Part shown: piece after piece, positions 1 to 5,919 of the stretch
How positions within the stretch are numbered: position 1 is the first letter of the stretch
Layout: the number at the start of each line of letters is the position of its first letter
Assembly: GCA_012799845.1 (NCBI GenBank)
Contig: JAAZKL010000175.1
Coordinates: 1-11,272 of the forward strand
Source of the DNA: Clostridiaceae bacterium
GTDB lineage: Bacteria; Bacillota; Clostridia; Acetivibrionales; DTU013
Length of the DNA stretch: 11,272 nt
Direction of reading: 5' to 3'
The notes under the pieces: model-generated
Databases searched by the model: none
What the model was told of the DNA's origin: nothing
What the model saw: the letters and a program-made list of their open reading frames with translations, nothing else
Program-made: the position numbers and the translations under genes

Positions 1-639
1 CAGATCATGGCCGCTGACTACGATAAACGGTCCCTTCTCCACAGCCAGGGAAACCTTCGTCGGCACAGGATGTCCGAATTCGCCTGTGTTCGCGCCGTCC
101 AGCAGGGCCATACACCTGAGGTTGACATGCCCGAATTCCATGAGCAGGTCCAGCCATTCTTCGACAGAATGCTCCTGGCCTATGGCTCTCATGCCCTTGT
201 AGAACCAGGCCATGACTTCTTTATCCTCCCTGCCGAGCACAAAGGCATGGTAGGCGTATGCTGCCATACCCCTGAGGCCAAGCAGAAGGGTGGAACGCAG
301 TGAAACCACATCTTCGTCGCCGGTCCAGAGCCTGTCTGCCTGGAGATCCTCCGCTCCGCCGAGCCTTGCCTTTTCTTCCCTGACCCGCCTGGTCACATCG
401 TCGACCCGGTCCTTATCAAAGTTGACATTGGTGATCGTGGTAAACAAGCCTTCCAGCATCAACTCATCAGTATTTCCGGTCGGAACGGTTTTCTCTGCCG
501 CCCTTGCGAGTCCCACCAACGCGCAGGTCAGTTCATCCTGTCCGTTGGATACCGCCGCGCTTTTGCCGCAAACACCCGCTTTTGTGCATCCCTTTCCGCC
601 TGCGGTCTGCTCACACTGAAAACAAAACATACTGCTCAT
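1..639 (-). CDS. hcp: Hybrid cluster protein (hydroxylamine reductase), N-terminal part, cut by the window edge
   Basis: The minus-strand frame gives 213 residues with no stop before base 1, so only the N-terminal two fifths of a roughly 540-residue protein is present. The N-terminus carries C6-x2-C9-x8-C18-x5-C24, the iron-sulfur ligand pattern of Hcp from strict anaerobes. Further on, the segment GHPVPTK (189-195) and the end VVSGHDL (207-213) are typical of the family. The ATG start at 639-637 is preceded by a strong ribosome site (AAGGGGAG). Known role: a cytoplasmic enzyme with a [4Fe-4S] cluster and a hybrid Fe-S-O cluster that reduces nitric oxide and/or hydroxylamine, used in nitrosative-stress defence. 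It is divergent from a Crp/Fnr regulator, the usual arrangement for HcpR control. Cluster-ligand residues of the C-terminal half lie outside the window and cannot be checked. Confidence 0.96.
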   Translation of the reverse strand, partial: MSSMFCFQCEQTAGGKGCTKAGVCGKSAAVSNGQDELTCALVGLARAAEKTVPTGNTDELMLEGLFTTITNVNFDKDRVDDVTRRVREEKARLGGAEDLQADRLWTGDEDVVSLRSTLLLGLRGMAAYAYHAFVLGREDKEVMAWFYKGMRAIGQEHSVEEWLDLLMEFGHVNLRCMALLDGANTGEFGHPVPTKVSLAVEKGPFIVVSGHDL

Positions 640-702
640 TCGATACTCCCCTTTCATAATTTCGCCATGTATTATACCGGCCAGGCGGTCGGATCGCTGA
701 AT

Positions 703-768
703 CCCGGCCATTGCCCGGCCATTGCCCGGTCATTGTCCGGCCATTGCCCGGTCATTGTCCGGCTTTTG
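703..768. repeat. Tandem array of six 11-bp units, consensus CCCGGYCATTG
   Basis: Six consecutive 11-bp units can be read directly: two identical CCCGGCCATTG (703-713, 714-724), CCCGGTCATTG (725-735), TCCGGCCATTG (736-746), CCCGGTCATTG (747-757) and TCCGGCTTTTG (758-768). A seventh, more decayed unit begins at 769. The period is about one DNA helical turn, so each unit would lie on the same face of the helix. Every unit contains the self-complementary CCGG, so the transcribed strand could also form a ladder of small hairpins. It lies in the presumed hcp leader. Confidence 0.85.
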
Positions 769-851
769 CCTGGCTGCCGGCCTGCTGCTGTCCATCTGCC
801 CGATAATTACCCCGGACAACCGGCCATTATCCGACCGCTCCGTTTGTCATC

Positions 852-886
852 CTGAGTCGCCTGACACTGTTGTGCGGCGACTGTCA
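852..886 (-). other. Hairpin in the presumed hcp leader
   Basis: AGTCGCC (855-861) and GGCGACT (876-882) form a 7-bp stem with a 14-base loop. CTG (852-854) and CAG (885-887, after a two-base bulge) extend it by about three pairs. No T-run follows on either strand, so it does not look like an intrinsic terminator. It lies between the inferred hcp transcription start and the 11-bp array. Confidence 0.5.
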
Positions 887-919
887 GTTCAGTTCGATTC
901 GGACAACTGATCAGTCCTG

Positions 920-948
920 TTGCCTTGACATGTCCATTGTAGTATAAT
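920..948 (+). promoter_or_regulatory. Probable promoter of the Crp/Fnr regulator gene
   Basis: TTGCCT (920-925), a 17-base spacer and a perfect TATAAT (943-948) make a sigma-70/SigA-type promoter. The start would be near 955, so the palindrome at 963-978 lies just downstream (centre about +16), where bound protein would block transcription. A nearer TTGACA (925-930) is only 12 bases from TATAAT and is too close to be the partner. Confidence 0.55.
936..946 (-). promoter_or_regulatory. Probable hcp -10 region, activator-dependent
   Basis: On the minus strand TATACT (946-941) and the overlapping TACAAT (941-936) are both acceptable -10 boxes. No good -35 box stands at the right distance, as expected for an activated promoter. 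With TACAAT as the -10, transcription would begin near 929 and the centre of the palindrome at 963-978 falls at about -41.5, the classic class II site for Crp/Fnr activators. This geometry is inferred. Confidence 0.45.
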
Positions 949-962
949 CCATGTATCAAGTC

Positions 963-978
963 TGTAACTATAGTTACA
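963..978. promoter_or_regulatory. Perfect 16-bp palindrome, likely Crp/Fnr (HcpR-type) operator
   Basis: TGTAACTATAGTTACA is fully self-complementary, with TGTAAC/GTTACA half-sites around a 4-base centre. That is the size and symmetry of a Crp/Fnr dimer site. It lies between hcp and a Crp/Fnr gene. From memory, comparative genomics describes GTAAC...GTTAC-type sites for clostridial HcpR; I cannot verify the match here. The position fits activation of hcp and repression of the regulator by one site. Confidence 0.75.
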
Positions 979-1001
979 AAAAGTAAATAACAGGTGAGCA
1001 C

Positions 1002-1714
1002 GTGGAGCCGAAGCATATTGAAATGATGCAGAAGACAGCAAAAGATTGTATGCTGTTCAAAGACATAAACCAGGAGGAACTGTCTGCTCTGTTGGCATGC
1101 CTGGATTTTAGGGTCGCAGTTTCAGCAGGAATGACATCGTCAATATGGCGGGCGATCCTTTCGAAGGTGTTGGCGTCGTGGTCGACGGGCAGGTGGCCGT
1201 GGTCAGGGAAAACGTGGCAGGAGAGAGGATGGTTTTCGCAATACTGGGCAGGGGAGAACTGTTTGGTGAAATGGCCGCCTTCACGGGAGTGCGCAAATGG
1301 CCCGCGACGATCATTGCCAACACGGAATGCACCGTGATGTATGTACCTGCCGACAAGCTCGTGAGCCAGTGTTCCCAATCCTGCATCGCTCACACGAGGC
1401 TGATAATGAACATGCTCGGGATATTGTCCCGGAAGGCCCTGACGCTCAACCGCCAGTTGGAATACCTGTCCATAAAGAGCATAAGAGGCAGGATAGCCAG
1501 CTTCCTGCTGGAGCAATATAAAGCAAGCGGGAAACCGACTTTCATGATGGCAATGAACAGGAATGAGATGGCCGATTTCCTGAATGTGGCGAGACCGTCC
1601 CTGTCGAGGGAGATGTGCAGGATGCGGGACGAGGGGATCATCGATTTCCACAGGTCCTCGGTGCGGATAAGAGACATGGAAGCGCTGAAAGACGCGGCAC
1701 AGGGGCTGCGCTGA
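1002..1714 (+). pseudogene. Crp/Fnr-family transcriptional regulator (HcpR-like), interrupted by a one-base frameshift
   Basis: A GTG start at 1002 after AGGTGAG opens a typical N-terminus (MLFKDINQEELSALLACLD) in one frame. The rest of the protein continues in another frame to a stop at 1712-1714. The junction is at about 1119-1123 in a short T-run: adding one T restores ...RVAVFSRNDIVNMAGDPFEG, a normal cyclic-nucleotide-binding-like beta barrel. After it come the barrel core (GRGELFGEM), a long dimer helix and the C-terminal winged helix (EMADFLNVARPSLSREMCRMRDEG), which binds DNA. The restored length, about 237 residues, is normal. An ATG at 1145 could give an N-truncated 189-residue product, but it has no well-placed ribosome site. 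By position it should sense nitrosative stress and control hcp. No Fnr-type cysteine cluster is seen. The break may be a real mutation or a homopolymer error in the assembly. Confidence 0.85.
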
Positions 1715-1835
1715 TCAAAGGGCTGCACAGATCCGATGATCCTGTCCGGGCACCTGGCAGTCGTGCAGACGAAAAAATGCATTGGGGATAATATAATACA
1801 GAAACAGTAATATGGAAAGAGTCAGGAAGATGCTT

Positions 1836-2306
1836 ATGAAAACAAAAACACCGCGTGAATCCACAGTAGAAATGACAGAGCTGGTACTGCCCAATGACAC
1901 GAACCTTCTCGGGAATCTGCTGGGCGGAAGGCTGATGCACCTTATCGACGTAGCAGGCGCAATGGCTGCTCAGAGGCACTGTAACAGGGTCGTTGTGACA
2001 GCCTCCATCGACAGTGTCGATTTCAGGCATCCTGTGAAGCAGGGCAGGGCTGTGATCCTTAAGGCAAAGGTAACATGGGTGGGAAGGACATCGATGGAAG
2101 TACGCGTAGATGTATTTTCCGAAGATTTCCTGACGGGCAGACAGGAATTCAACAGCAAGGCATATCTGACATTCGTCGCTGTCGATGCCGACGGCAGGCC
2201 TGTGGAAGTGTGCGGTCTGTGCCCCGAAACCGATGAGGAAAAACAGGAGTATGAGGATGCCCTGAAGAGGCGCGACGAAAGGCTGAAGAGGCGGAATACT
2301 CCGTGA
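1836..2306 (+). CDS. Acyl-CoA thioesterase, hotdog fold (YciA/BACH type)
   Basis: The product hydrolyses acyl-CoA thioesters to free acid and CoA in the cytosol; the exact chain length cannot be told. The 156 residues contain the family block TELVLPNDTNLLGNLLGGRL (14-33) followed by MHLIDVAG, with the conserved Asn, Gly-Gly and Asp of this hotdog subfamily, then the beta strands ASIDSVDFRHPV and SKAYLTFVAVD. The tail from about 133 is charged and probably helical. I chose ATG 1836 because AGGAAG (1824-1829) stands six bases before it. An in-frame ATG at 1812 has no ribosome site and would add eight residues. A TATAAT at 1792-1797 may be the -10, but no convincing -35 is seen. It lies 121 bases after the regulator and may be its own unit. 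Confidence 0.92.
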   Translation: MKTKTPRESTVEMTELVLPNDTNLLGNLLGGRLMHLIDVAGAMAAQRHCNRVVVTASIDSVDFRHPVKQGRAVILKAKVTWVGRTSMEVRVDVFSEDFLTGRQEFNSKAYLTFVAVDADGRPVEVCGLCPETDEEKQEYEDALKRRDERLKRRNTP

Positions 2307-2334
2307 AACGCCTTGGCCGCTTCATTTTTACGGT

Positions 2335-2368
2335 TAAACCTTTATCCTGGTCCTTTATCCGGGGTTTA
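2335..2368. repeat. Short direct repeat and inverted repeat between convergent genes
   Basis: CCTTTATCC occurs twice (2339-2347 and 2352-2360), inside a 6-bp inverted pair TAAACC (2335-2340) and GGTTTA (2363-2368). It sits between the ends of the thioesterase gene and the convergent acidic-protein gene. It could be a weak transcript end, but it lacks a T-run after the stem, so no terminator is claimed. Confidence 0.35.
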
Positions 2369-2370
2369 TA

Positions 2371-2571
2371 TCACAGGTCTTCATCTTCGTAGAAGGAGAG
2401 CTCCATCAGTTCATTATAGAGCTTTTCGATTTCATCATATTCTTTATACTGCTGATTCTCCACATCATCAAGGAATTCTTCGATCTCTTCGATGCTGGTG
2501 AACTCATGATCCTCATCGATATTCTTCGCCAGTTCGTTGATCCTTTCGAAAATCTCCTGCCTGTCAGTCAT
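2371..2571 (-). CDS. Small, highly acidic protein of unknown function
   Basis: I do not recognise this 66-residue protein. It is predicted to be almost wholly helical and very acidic: by count 25 Asp/Glu against five Lys/Arg. There is no cysteine, signal peptide or membrane segment. It is likely to be real because the ATG at 2571 is preceded by a perfect GGAGGT ribosome site at normal spacing and because codon use resembles that of its neighbours. It is convergent with the thioesterase gene and divergent from the tRNA operon. Possible roles include a small regulatory or binding protein that mimics nucleic acid or docks onto a basic partner, but nothing in the sequence decides this. Confidence 0.7.
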   Translation of the reverse strand: MTDRQEIFERINELAKNIDEDHEFTSIEEIEEFLDDVENQQYKEYDEIEKLYNELMELSFYEDEDL

Positions 2572-2696
2572 ATGGGACCTCCGTTACATAGTGATTTCGG
2601 TAAAATATTATGAGTCATGATGCGCTGTTTATTCGTACACATCCAAAGGTACACAAAAGTTTCTGCTATATGTAAATAAAGGCTTAAACTTTGCTA

Positions 2697-2726
2697 TTGA
2701 CTTTATGTTGCTTTATCTGCTACAAT
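2697..2726 (+). promoter_or_regulatory. Promoter of the tRNA operon
   Basis: TTGACT (2697-2702), an 18-base spacer and TACAAT (2721-2726). The -10 is preceded by TGC, making an extended -10. Transcription should start near 2733, giving a leader of about 115 nt before tRNA-Met. Confidence 0.75.
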
Positions 2727-2732
2727 AGTAAA

Positions 2733-2847
2733 GCGCGGCCGGGCGGTGCATGATCACCGGTGCCAAAAGCAAGGCAGATCAGCGTTTGCAGGTCGCAGGC
2801 ATGCCGGCAGGACGGTTTGCATCTGCGGCAGGCCGGCCGGGAGACAT
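2733..2847 (+). other. Leader of the tRNA operon with a hairpin and an imperfect direct repeat
   Basis: The GC-rich leader contains a small hairpin, CGGTG (2744-2748) with CACCG (2755-2759). It also holds two similar stretches of about 27 bases, each running from TTTGCA through a GC-rich block to GCCGGC (about 2784-2811 and 2815-2840). No coding potential is convincing. It would be removed when tRNA-Met is processed. Confidence 0.45.
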
Positions 2848-2924
2848 GGCGGCGTAGCTCAGTTGGCTAGAGCATGCGGTTCATACCCGCAGTGTCGTTG
2901 GTTCAATTCCGACCGCCGCTACCA
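2848..2924 (+). tRNA. tRNA-Met (anticodon CAT), elongator type
   Basis: A full 77-base cloverleaf with encoded CCA. The 7-bp acceptor stem GGCGGCG/CGCCGCT has a G-U first pair. The D arm is AGCTCAGTTGGCTAGAGC, the anticodon stem TGCGG/CCGCA carries loop TTCATAC, and the T arm GTTGG/CCGAC carries TTCAATT. A paired position 1-72 and the absence of three G-C pairs in the anticodon stem argue against the initiator. A tRNA-Ile with a lysidine-modified CAT anticodon is not excluded by eye, but the body matches elongator tRNA-Met of Clostridia. Confidence 0.93.
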
Positions 2925-2963
2925 CACATCATGTGCGTGCCATATCATGTACATGATTGACGC

Positions 2964-3038
2964 GGCCCATTGGTCAAGCGGTTAAGACACCGCCCTTTCA
3001 CGGCGGTAACAGGGGTTCGAGTCCCCTATGGGTCACCA
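2964..3038 (+). tRNA. tRNA-Glu (anticodon TTC)
   Basis: A 75-base cloverleaf with encoded CCA. The acceptor stem is GGCCCAT/ATGGGTC, the anticodon stem CCGCC/GGCGG carries loop CTTTCAC, and the T arm AGGGG/CCCCT carries TTCGAGT. It follows tRNA-Met by 39 bases, on the same strand and most likely in the same transcript. Confidence 0.95.
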
Positions 3039-3040
3039 TC

Positions 3041-3083
3041 TGAAGCAGGAGGACGCAAGATTATTCTTCGGCCTCCTGTTTCA
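3041..3083 (+). other. Long hairpin immediately after tRNA-Glu
   Basis: TGAAGCAGGAGG (3041-3052) pairs with CCTCCTGTTTCA (3072-3083) over 12 positions, one of them a G-U pair. Inside the loop AAGA (3057-3060) can pair with TCTT (3064-3067). The helix begins only two bases after the CCA end. No T-run follows, so it is not itself a standard terminator; it may shape 3' processing of the tRNA. Confidence 0.6.
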
Positions 3084-3106
3084 ACAATTCCAAACAGAGA
3101 AATGAG

Positions 3107-3128
3107 CCTCACACAGTGAGGTTTTTTT
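3107..3128 (+). terminator. Intrinsic terminator of the tRNA operon
   Basis: CCTCAC (3107-3112), a three-base loop ACA and GTGAGG (3116-3121) form a perfect 6-bp stem, followed directly by seven T (3122-3128). It ends the Met-Glu tRNA transcript before the histidine kinase promoter. Confidence 0.88.
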
Positions 3129-3231
3129 AATTTCCGGGAATGGTGAAAAAGATGCAAGGTACGTCACTCGGACACAGGCCGGTATGGTGTTTATCAAAAT
3201 GTTTCTGTGTGTCGTGTCTTGAGCTTTTTTG

Positions 3232-3240
3232 TGATATACT
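3232..3240 (+). promoter_or_regulatory. Probable extended -10 promoter of the histidine kinase gene
   Basis: TGATATACT (3232-3240) combines a TGn motif with a good -10 box, TATACT (3235-3240). No strong -35 hexamer is seen at 17 bases, which extended -10 promoters tolerate. The start would be near 3247, giving a 27-base leader with ribosome site AAGGGTGG (3259-3266). Confidence 0.55.
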
Positions 3241-3273
3241 AAATATGGAAAATCACTGAAGGGTGGCAGTTCT

Positions 3274-4152
3274 GTGAAGAAGAGGTTTGATCCCGGGAAA
3301 ACCGCACTTTTGATAATCCTGATCAACCTTGTACAGGTTGCTCTGATCGGTGTGGTTTTATTGTATCTAATCGACACGGATGAAGGCGCGGAGCTGCTTT
3401 CGAATCCCCTGAGCATGATCCTTCTTGCCGTTACTGCTGCAGCCGTGGTTATAGACAGCATCATCGTTTTCAGGAGCAGGGGCGGCCTGATCCGCACCGG
3501 GCATGAATTCAGGCTGCTTGAAGACACACTGGCGAGGCTGGAAAAGCTCAATGCCACACTGCGCGCCCAGAGGCATGATTTCATGAACCATCTGCAGGTA
3601 GTCCATTCGCTGATCGAAATGGACGAGTACAAAGCTGCGGCCGAATACATAGAAAAGGTATACGACGATATCAAGCGCGTAAGCAGGATAATGAAGACTT
3701 CCGTCGCCGCCGTCAATGCGCTTCTCCAGGCAAAACTGATGGCATGCGAGAAACAGGGCATCACCATGGAACTTGATGTGAGAACTCAGTTGAAGGATCT
3801 GGCGATATCGTCCTGGGAGTTTTGCAGGGTTCTCGGAAACCTCATCGACAATGCCATATATGCGGTCCTGGAATCGGACAGTGAGAAATTCATCAGGATC
3901 GAACTGTATGAGGACCTGTGGCACCATTATTTCAGGGTGATGAACAGCGGCTGCCCGATACCCGGCGAACTGGCCGGCAGGATATTCGAGGCGGGGTTCA
4001 CTACAAAGGGAGACAGGGGAGAAGGGATGGGCCTTGCCATAACCAAAAGGATCGTCGAGGAGCACGGAGGAACCATCGGGACTGCAAGAGAGGGGGACAG
4101 GACCGTTTTTGCCGGACGGATACCGAGACAGCAGGTCAGCGTTGAGAATTGA
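3274..4152 (+). CDS. Membrane-anchored SpoOB-type sensor histidine kinase
   Basis: A 292-residue kinase that should autophosphorylate and pass phosphate to a response regulator. Two membrane helices (about 11-33 and 46-66) are joined by a very short external loop, so it probably senses something in or at the membrane, or a partner protein, rather than by a large outside domain. A coiled linker (about 77-98) leads to the phosphoacceptor motif RHDFMNHLQ with His101, the pattern of the SpoOB/citrate-sensor group. The ATPase domain has an N box (NLIDNAIYA, 189-197) and a glycine-rich lid (FTTKGDRGEGMGLAI, 242-256). The GTG start is chosen for AAGGGTGG seven bases upstream. Kinases of this group usually pair with LytTR or CitB-type regulators; the LytTR regulator 2.2 kb downstream on the same strand is the obvious partner, by inference. 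Confidence 0.9.
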   Translation: MKKRFDPGKTALLIILINLVQVALIGVVLLYLIDTDEGAELLSNPLSMILLAVTAAAVVIDSIIVFRSRGGLIRTGHEFRLLEDTLARLEKLNATLRAQRHDFMNHLQVVHSLIEMDEYKAAAEYIEKVYDDIKRVSRIMKTSVAAVNALLQAKLMACEKQGITMELDVRTQLKDLAISSWEFCRVLGNLIDNAIYAVLESDSEKFIRIELYEDLWHHYFRVMNSGCPIPGELAGRIFEAGFTTKGDRGEGMGLAITKRIVEEHGGTIGTAREGDRTVFAGRIPRQQVSVEN

Positions 4153-4232
4153 TACGGATATGTGACAATTCAGCAGCCAAAATGTATTTTTCAGAGATTA
4201 TCTATCCAAACCGTGAGGGATTTGTACTAAAG

Positions 4233-4238
4233 TATAAT
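4233..4238 (+). promoter_or_regulatory. Possible -10 box upstream of the NfeD-like gene
   Basis: A perfect TATAAT stands 63 bases before the NfeD-like start, in a 148-base gap without a visible terminator. No convincing -35 is present at 16-18 bases. It may be a second internal promoter, with some read-through from the kinase gene. Confidence 0.35.
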
Positions 4239-4300
4239 TGCTAAGACATGTGATAATGATCAGGAAGCAGAAAACGAGGATTTGAACGGGAGGTGTCAAT

Positions 4301-4807
4301 ATGGAATTTGCTGAGATTTTTTCGGGTTACAACTGGATACCGCTGCTGTGTATAGCTGCCGGGATCATTTTTATCATAATAGAGATGTTGCAGCCCGGTT
4401 TCGGTGCGCCGGGCATCATAGGAGTGATACTGCTGGCAGCAGGAATTATACTCTATTCCAAAACAGTGCTCCAGGCACTCATAATGATCGCTGTCGTACT
4501 TGCAGTACTTGGGGCCGCTCTCGCGCTGGTGCTCCAGTCGGCGTCGAAGGGCCGCCTTGGGAAGCATATCGTCCTGGACAGCACCGTTGATGACGATGTT
4601 AAGTTCTCGGCATTTGACGATCTCAGCTATCTTGTAGGAAGCGAGGGCAAGACACTGACGGTGCTGAGACCGTCAGGATCGGCGGATTTCAATGGAGTCA
4701 GACTGGACGTGGTTTCTGAGGGAGAATATATACCAAAAGGTACCACGGTATATGTTGACAAAATCGAGGGAAACAGGATCGTTGTGAAACAAAGGCCGGC
4801 GTCGTGA
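4301..4807 (+). CDS. Short NfeD-like membrane protein
   Basis: The 168 residues hold three hydrophobic helices (about 12-30, 38-53 and 56-79), with the family signature MLQPGFGAPGIIGV (29-42) between the first two. A soluble C-terminal domain (about 110-168) has the small beta-barrel (OB-like) pattern of NfeD: GKTLTVLRPSG, then GTTVYVDKIEGNRIVVK. This is the short form without the serine-protease domain of long NfeD proteins. Such proteins are regularly encoded next to flotillin-like genes and are thought to work with them in membrane microdomains; floA follows directly here. The ATG start has GGGAGGT seven bases upstream. Confidence 0.88.
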   Translation: MEFAEIFSGYNWIPLLCIAAGIIFIIIEMLQPGFGAPGIIGVILLAAGIILYSKTVLQALIMIAVVLAVLGAALALVLQSASKGRLGKHIVLDSTVDDDVKFSAFDDLSYLVGSEGKTLTVLRPSGSADFNGVRLDVVSEGEYIPKGTTVYVDKIEGNRIVVKQRPAS

Positions 4808-4903
4808 CGTATAAAGGTTGAACAGAAAAAGATCCATGCATGCTGACTTAACTGACATGCCGATGACAAGCCGGCAATTATAGAATGAAAGGAGTCGATT
4901 TTT

Positions 4904-5899
4904 TTGGAATTCTTAGCACCCATAGGAATCATAGTAGCAGTTATAATTTTTCTGGTCCTCTTCTTTAACATGATCCCTGTAGGCCTGTGGATATCGGCGT
5001 TTGCAGCCGGTGTCAGGGTAGGCATATTTACACTTATAGGGATGAGGCTCAGAAGGGTCGTTCCCAACAGGATCATACTGCCGCTGATCAAGGCGAGGAA
5101 AGCAGGCCTCGACTTAAGCGTAAACCAACTTGAGGCGCACTACCTGGCAGGCGGAAATGTGGATAAGGTCGTAAATGCCCTGATCGCTGCTCACAGGGCC
5201 AACATGGATCTTCAATTCGCCAGGGCTGCCGCCATCGACCTGGCAGGCAGGGATGTGCTGGAAGCAGTGAAAATGAGCGTTAACCCCAAGGTGATCGAAA
5301 CACCCAACATATCAGCCGTGGCCAAGGATGGCATCGAATTGCTCGTCAAAGCGCGCGTCACGGTCAGGGCAAACCTCGAAAGACTTATAGGAGGCGCAGG
5401 CGAAGCCACTATCATAGCCAGGGTAGGAGAGGGCATCGTCACCACCGTCGGCAGTTCCGAATTACACAAGGATGTTCTTGAAAATCCTGACCTGATATCC
5501 CAGACAGTGCTTAATAAAGGCCTTGATTCGGGCACTGCGTTCGAGATACTTTCCATCGATATAGCGGATGTGGATGTGGGCAGGAATATAGGCGCCCAGT
5601 TGCAGACGTCCCAAGCGGAAGCAGACAAGAACATTGCCCAGGCCAAGGCAGAGGAAAGACGCGCAATGGCAGTCGCGAAGGAACAGGAAATGAAGGCGCT
5701 GGTGCAGGAGATGCGGGCGAGAGTCGTGGAAGCTGAAGCTGAAGTGCCGAAGGCTATGGCAAATGCGCTCAACAGCGGGAAACTGGGAGCCATGGATTAC
5801 TACAACCTGCAGAACCTGATATCCGACACGCGCATGAGAGAATCGATCTCAAAAATCAGCAAACCTGAAGATAATGCAGATAGAAAAACAGGCAAATAA
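4904..5899 (+). CDS. floA: Flotillin-like protein FloA (YqfA family)
   Basis: FloA is a scaffold of functional membrane microdomains in Bacillota, anchored on the inner face of the cytoplasmic membrane. The 331 residues match the usual length. A hydrophobic hairpin-like segment (about 5-36) is followed by the family signature VPNRIILPLIKARKAGLDL (53-71), the SPFH-type core (about 120-225, with ISAVAKDGIELLVKARVTVR) and an Ala/Glu-rich coiled coil (about 231-290, AEADKNIAQAKAEERRAMAV) used for oligomerisation. The C-terminus (from about 318) is charged. Translation most likely begins at TTG 4904, nine bases after AAAGGAG. It lies 96 bases after the NfeD-like gene and 20 bases before the next gene, so the group is probably co-transcribed. 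Confidence 0.95.
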   Translation: MEFLAPIGIIVAVIIFLVLFFNMIPVGLWISAFAAGVRVGIFTLIGMRLRRVVPNRIILPLIKARKAGLDLSVNQLEAHYLAGGNVDKVVNALIAAHRANMDLQFARAAAIDLAGRDVLEAVKMSVNPKVIETPNISAVAKDGIELLVKARVTVRANLERLIGGAGEATIIARVGEGIVTTVGSSELHKDVLENPDLISQTVLNKGLDSGTAFEILSIDIADVDVGRNIGAQLQTSQAEADKNIAQAKAEERRAMAVAKEQEMKALVQEMRARVVEAEAEVPKAMANALNSGKLGAMDYYNLQNLISDTRMRESISKISKPEDNADRKTGK

Positions 5900-5919
5900 G
5901 CAATAGAAGGGTAATCGAT

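Larger units (their letters stand above)
640..1001. other. Divergent intergenic region between hcp and the Crp/Fnr regulator
   Basis: No gene is seen in these 362 bases. Reading from the right they hold a regulator ribosome site (AGGTGAG, 992-998), a perfect palindrome (963-978), divergent overlapping -10 boxes (936-948), a hairpin (852-886) and an array of 11-bp units (703-768) with decayed copies of CCGGCCATT on either side (about 676-710 and 811-838). The short open frames across the array have no ribosome site, and the 11-bp period breaks the reading frame, so I treat it as non-coding. If hcp starts near 929 its leader RNA would be about 290 nt, unusually long. Confidence 0.7.

Noticed and set aside
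703..768. CRISPR-like array
   Set aside because: Units are 11 bp and contiguous without spacers, and no cas gene is present.
667..910. Short plus-strand frames across the 11-bp repeats
   Set aside because: No ribosome site, and the 11-bp period shifts the frame with each unit.
925..948. TTGACA with TATAAT as a promoter
   Set aside because: The spacer is only 12 bases; TTGCCT five bases further upstream gives the normal 17.
1109..1145. Programmed -1 frameshift in the Crp/Fnr gene
   Set aside because: No X-XXY-YYZ slippery heptamer and no obvious stimulatory stem is seen, and the family is not known to use recoding. A lost base is simpler.
974..1651. Minus-strand open frame of 225 residues opposite the Crp/Fnr gene
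   Set aside because: His/Pro-rich shadow of the regulator; it would also run across the operator.
2746..2985. Open frame running through tRNA-Met
   Set aside because: It overlaps a complete tRNA and its leader, so coding is not credible.
3081..3767. Long open frame on the minus strand opposite the histidine kinase gene (228 residues)
   Set aside because: It is antisense to a kinase with clear motifs, has Ser/Arg/Thr-rich composition typical of a shadow frame and runs across the tRNA terminator.
3367..4065. A second long minus-strand frame opposite the kinase gene (232 residues)
   Set aside because: It lies wholly antisense to the kinase, has no family features, and its Pro/Gln/His-rich composition is typical of a mirrored frame.
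5212..5793. Minus-strand open frame opposite floA
   Set aside because: Ser/Ala-rich mirror of the Ala/Glu-rich coiled coil of FloA.
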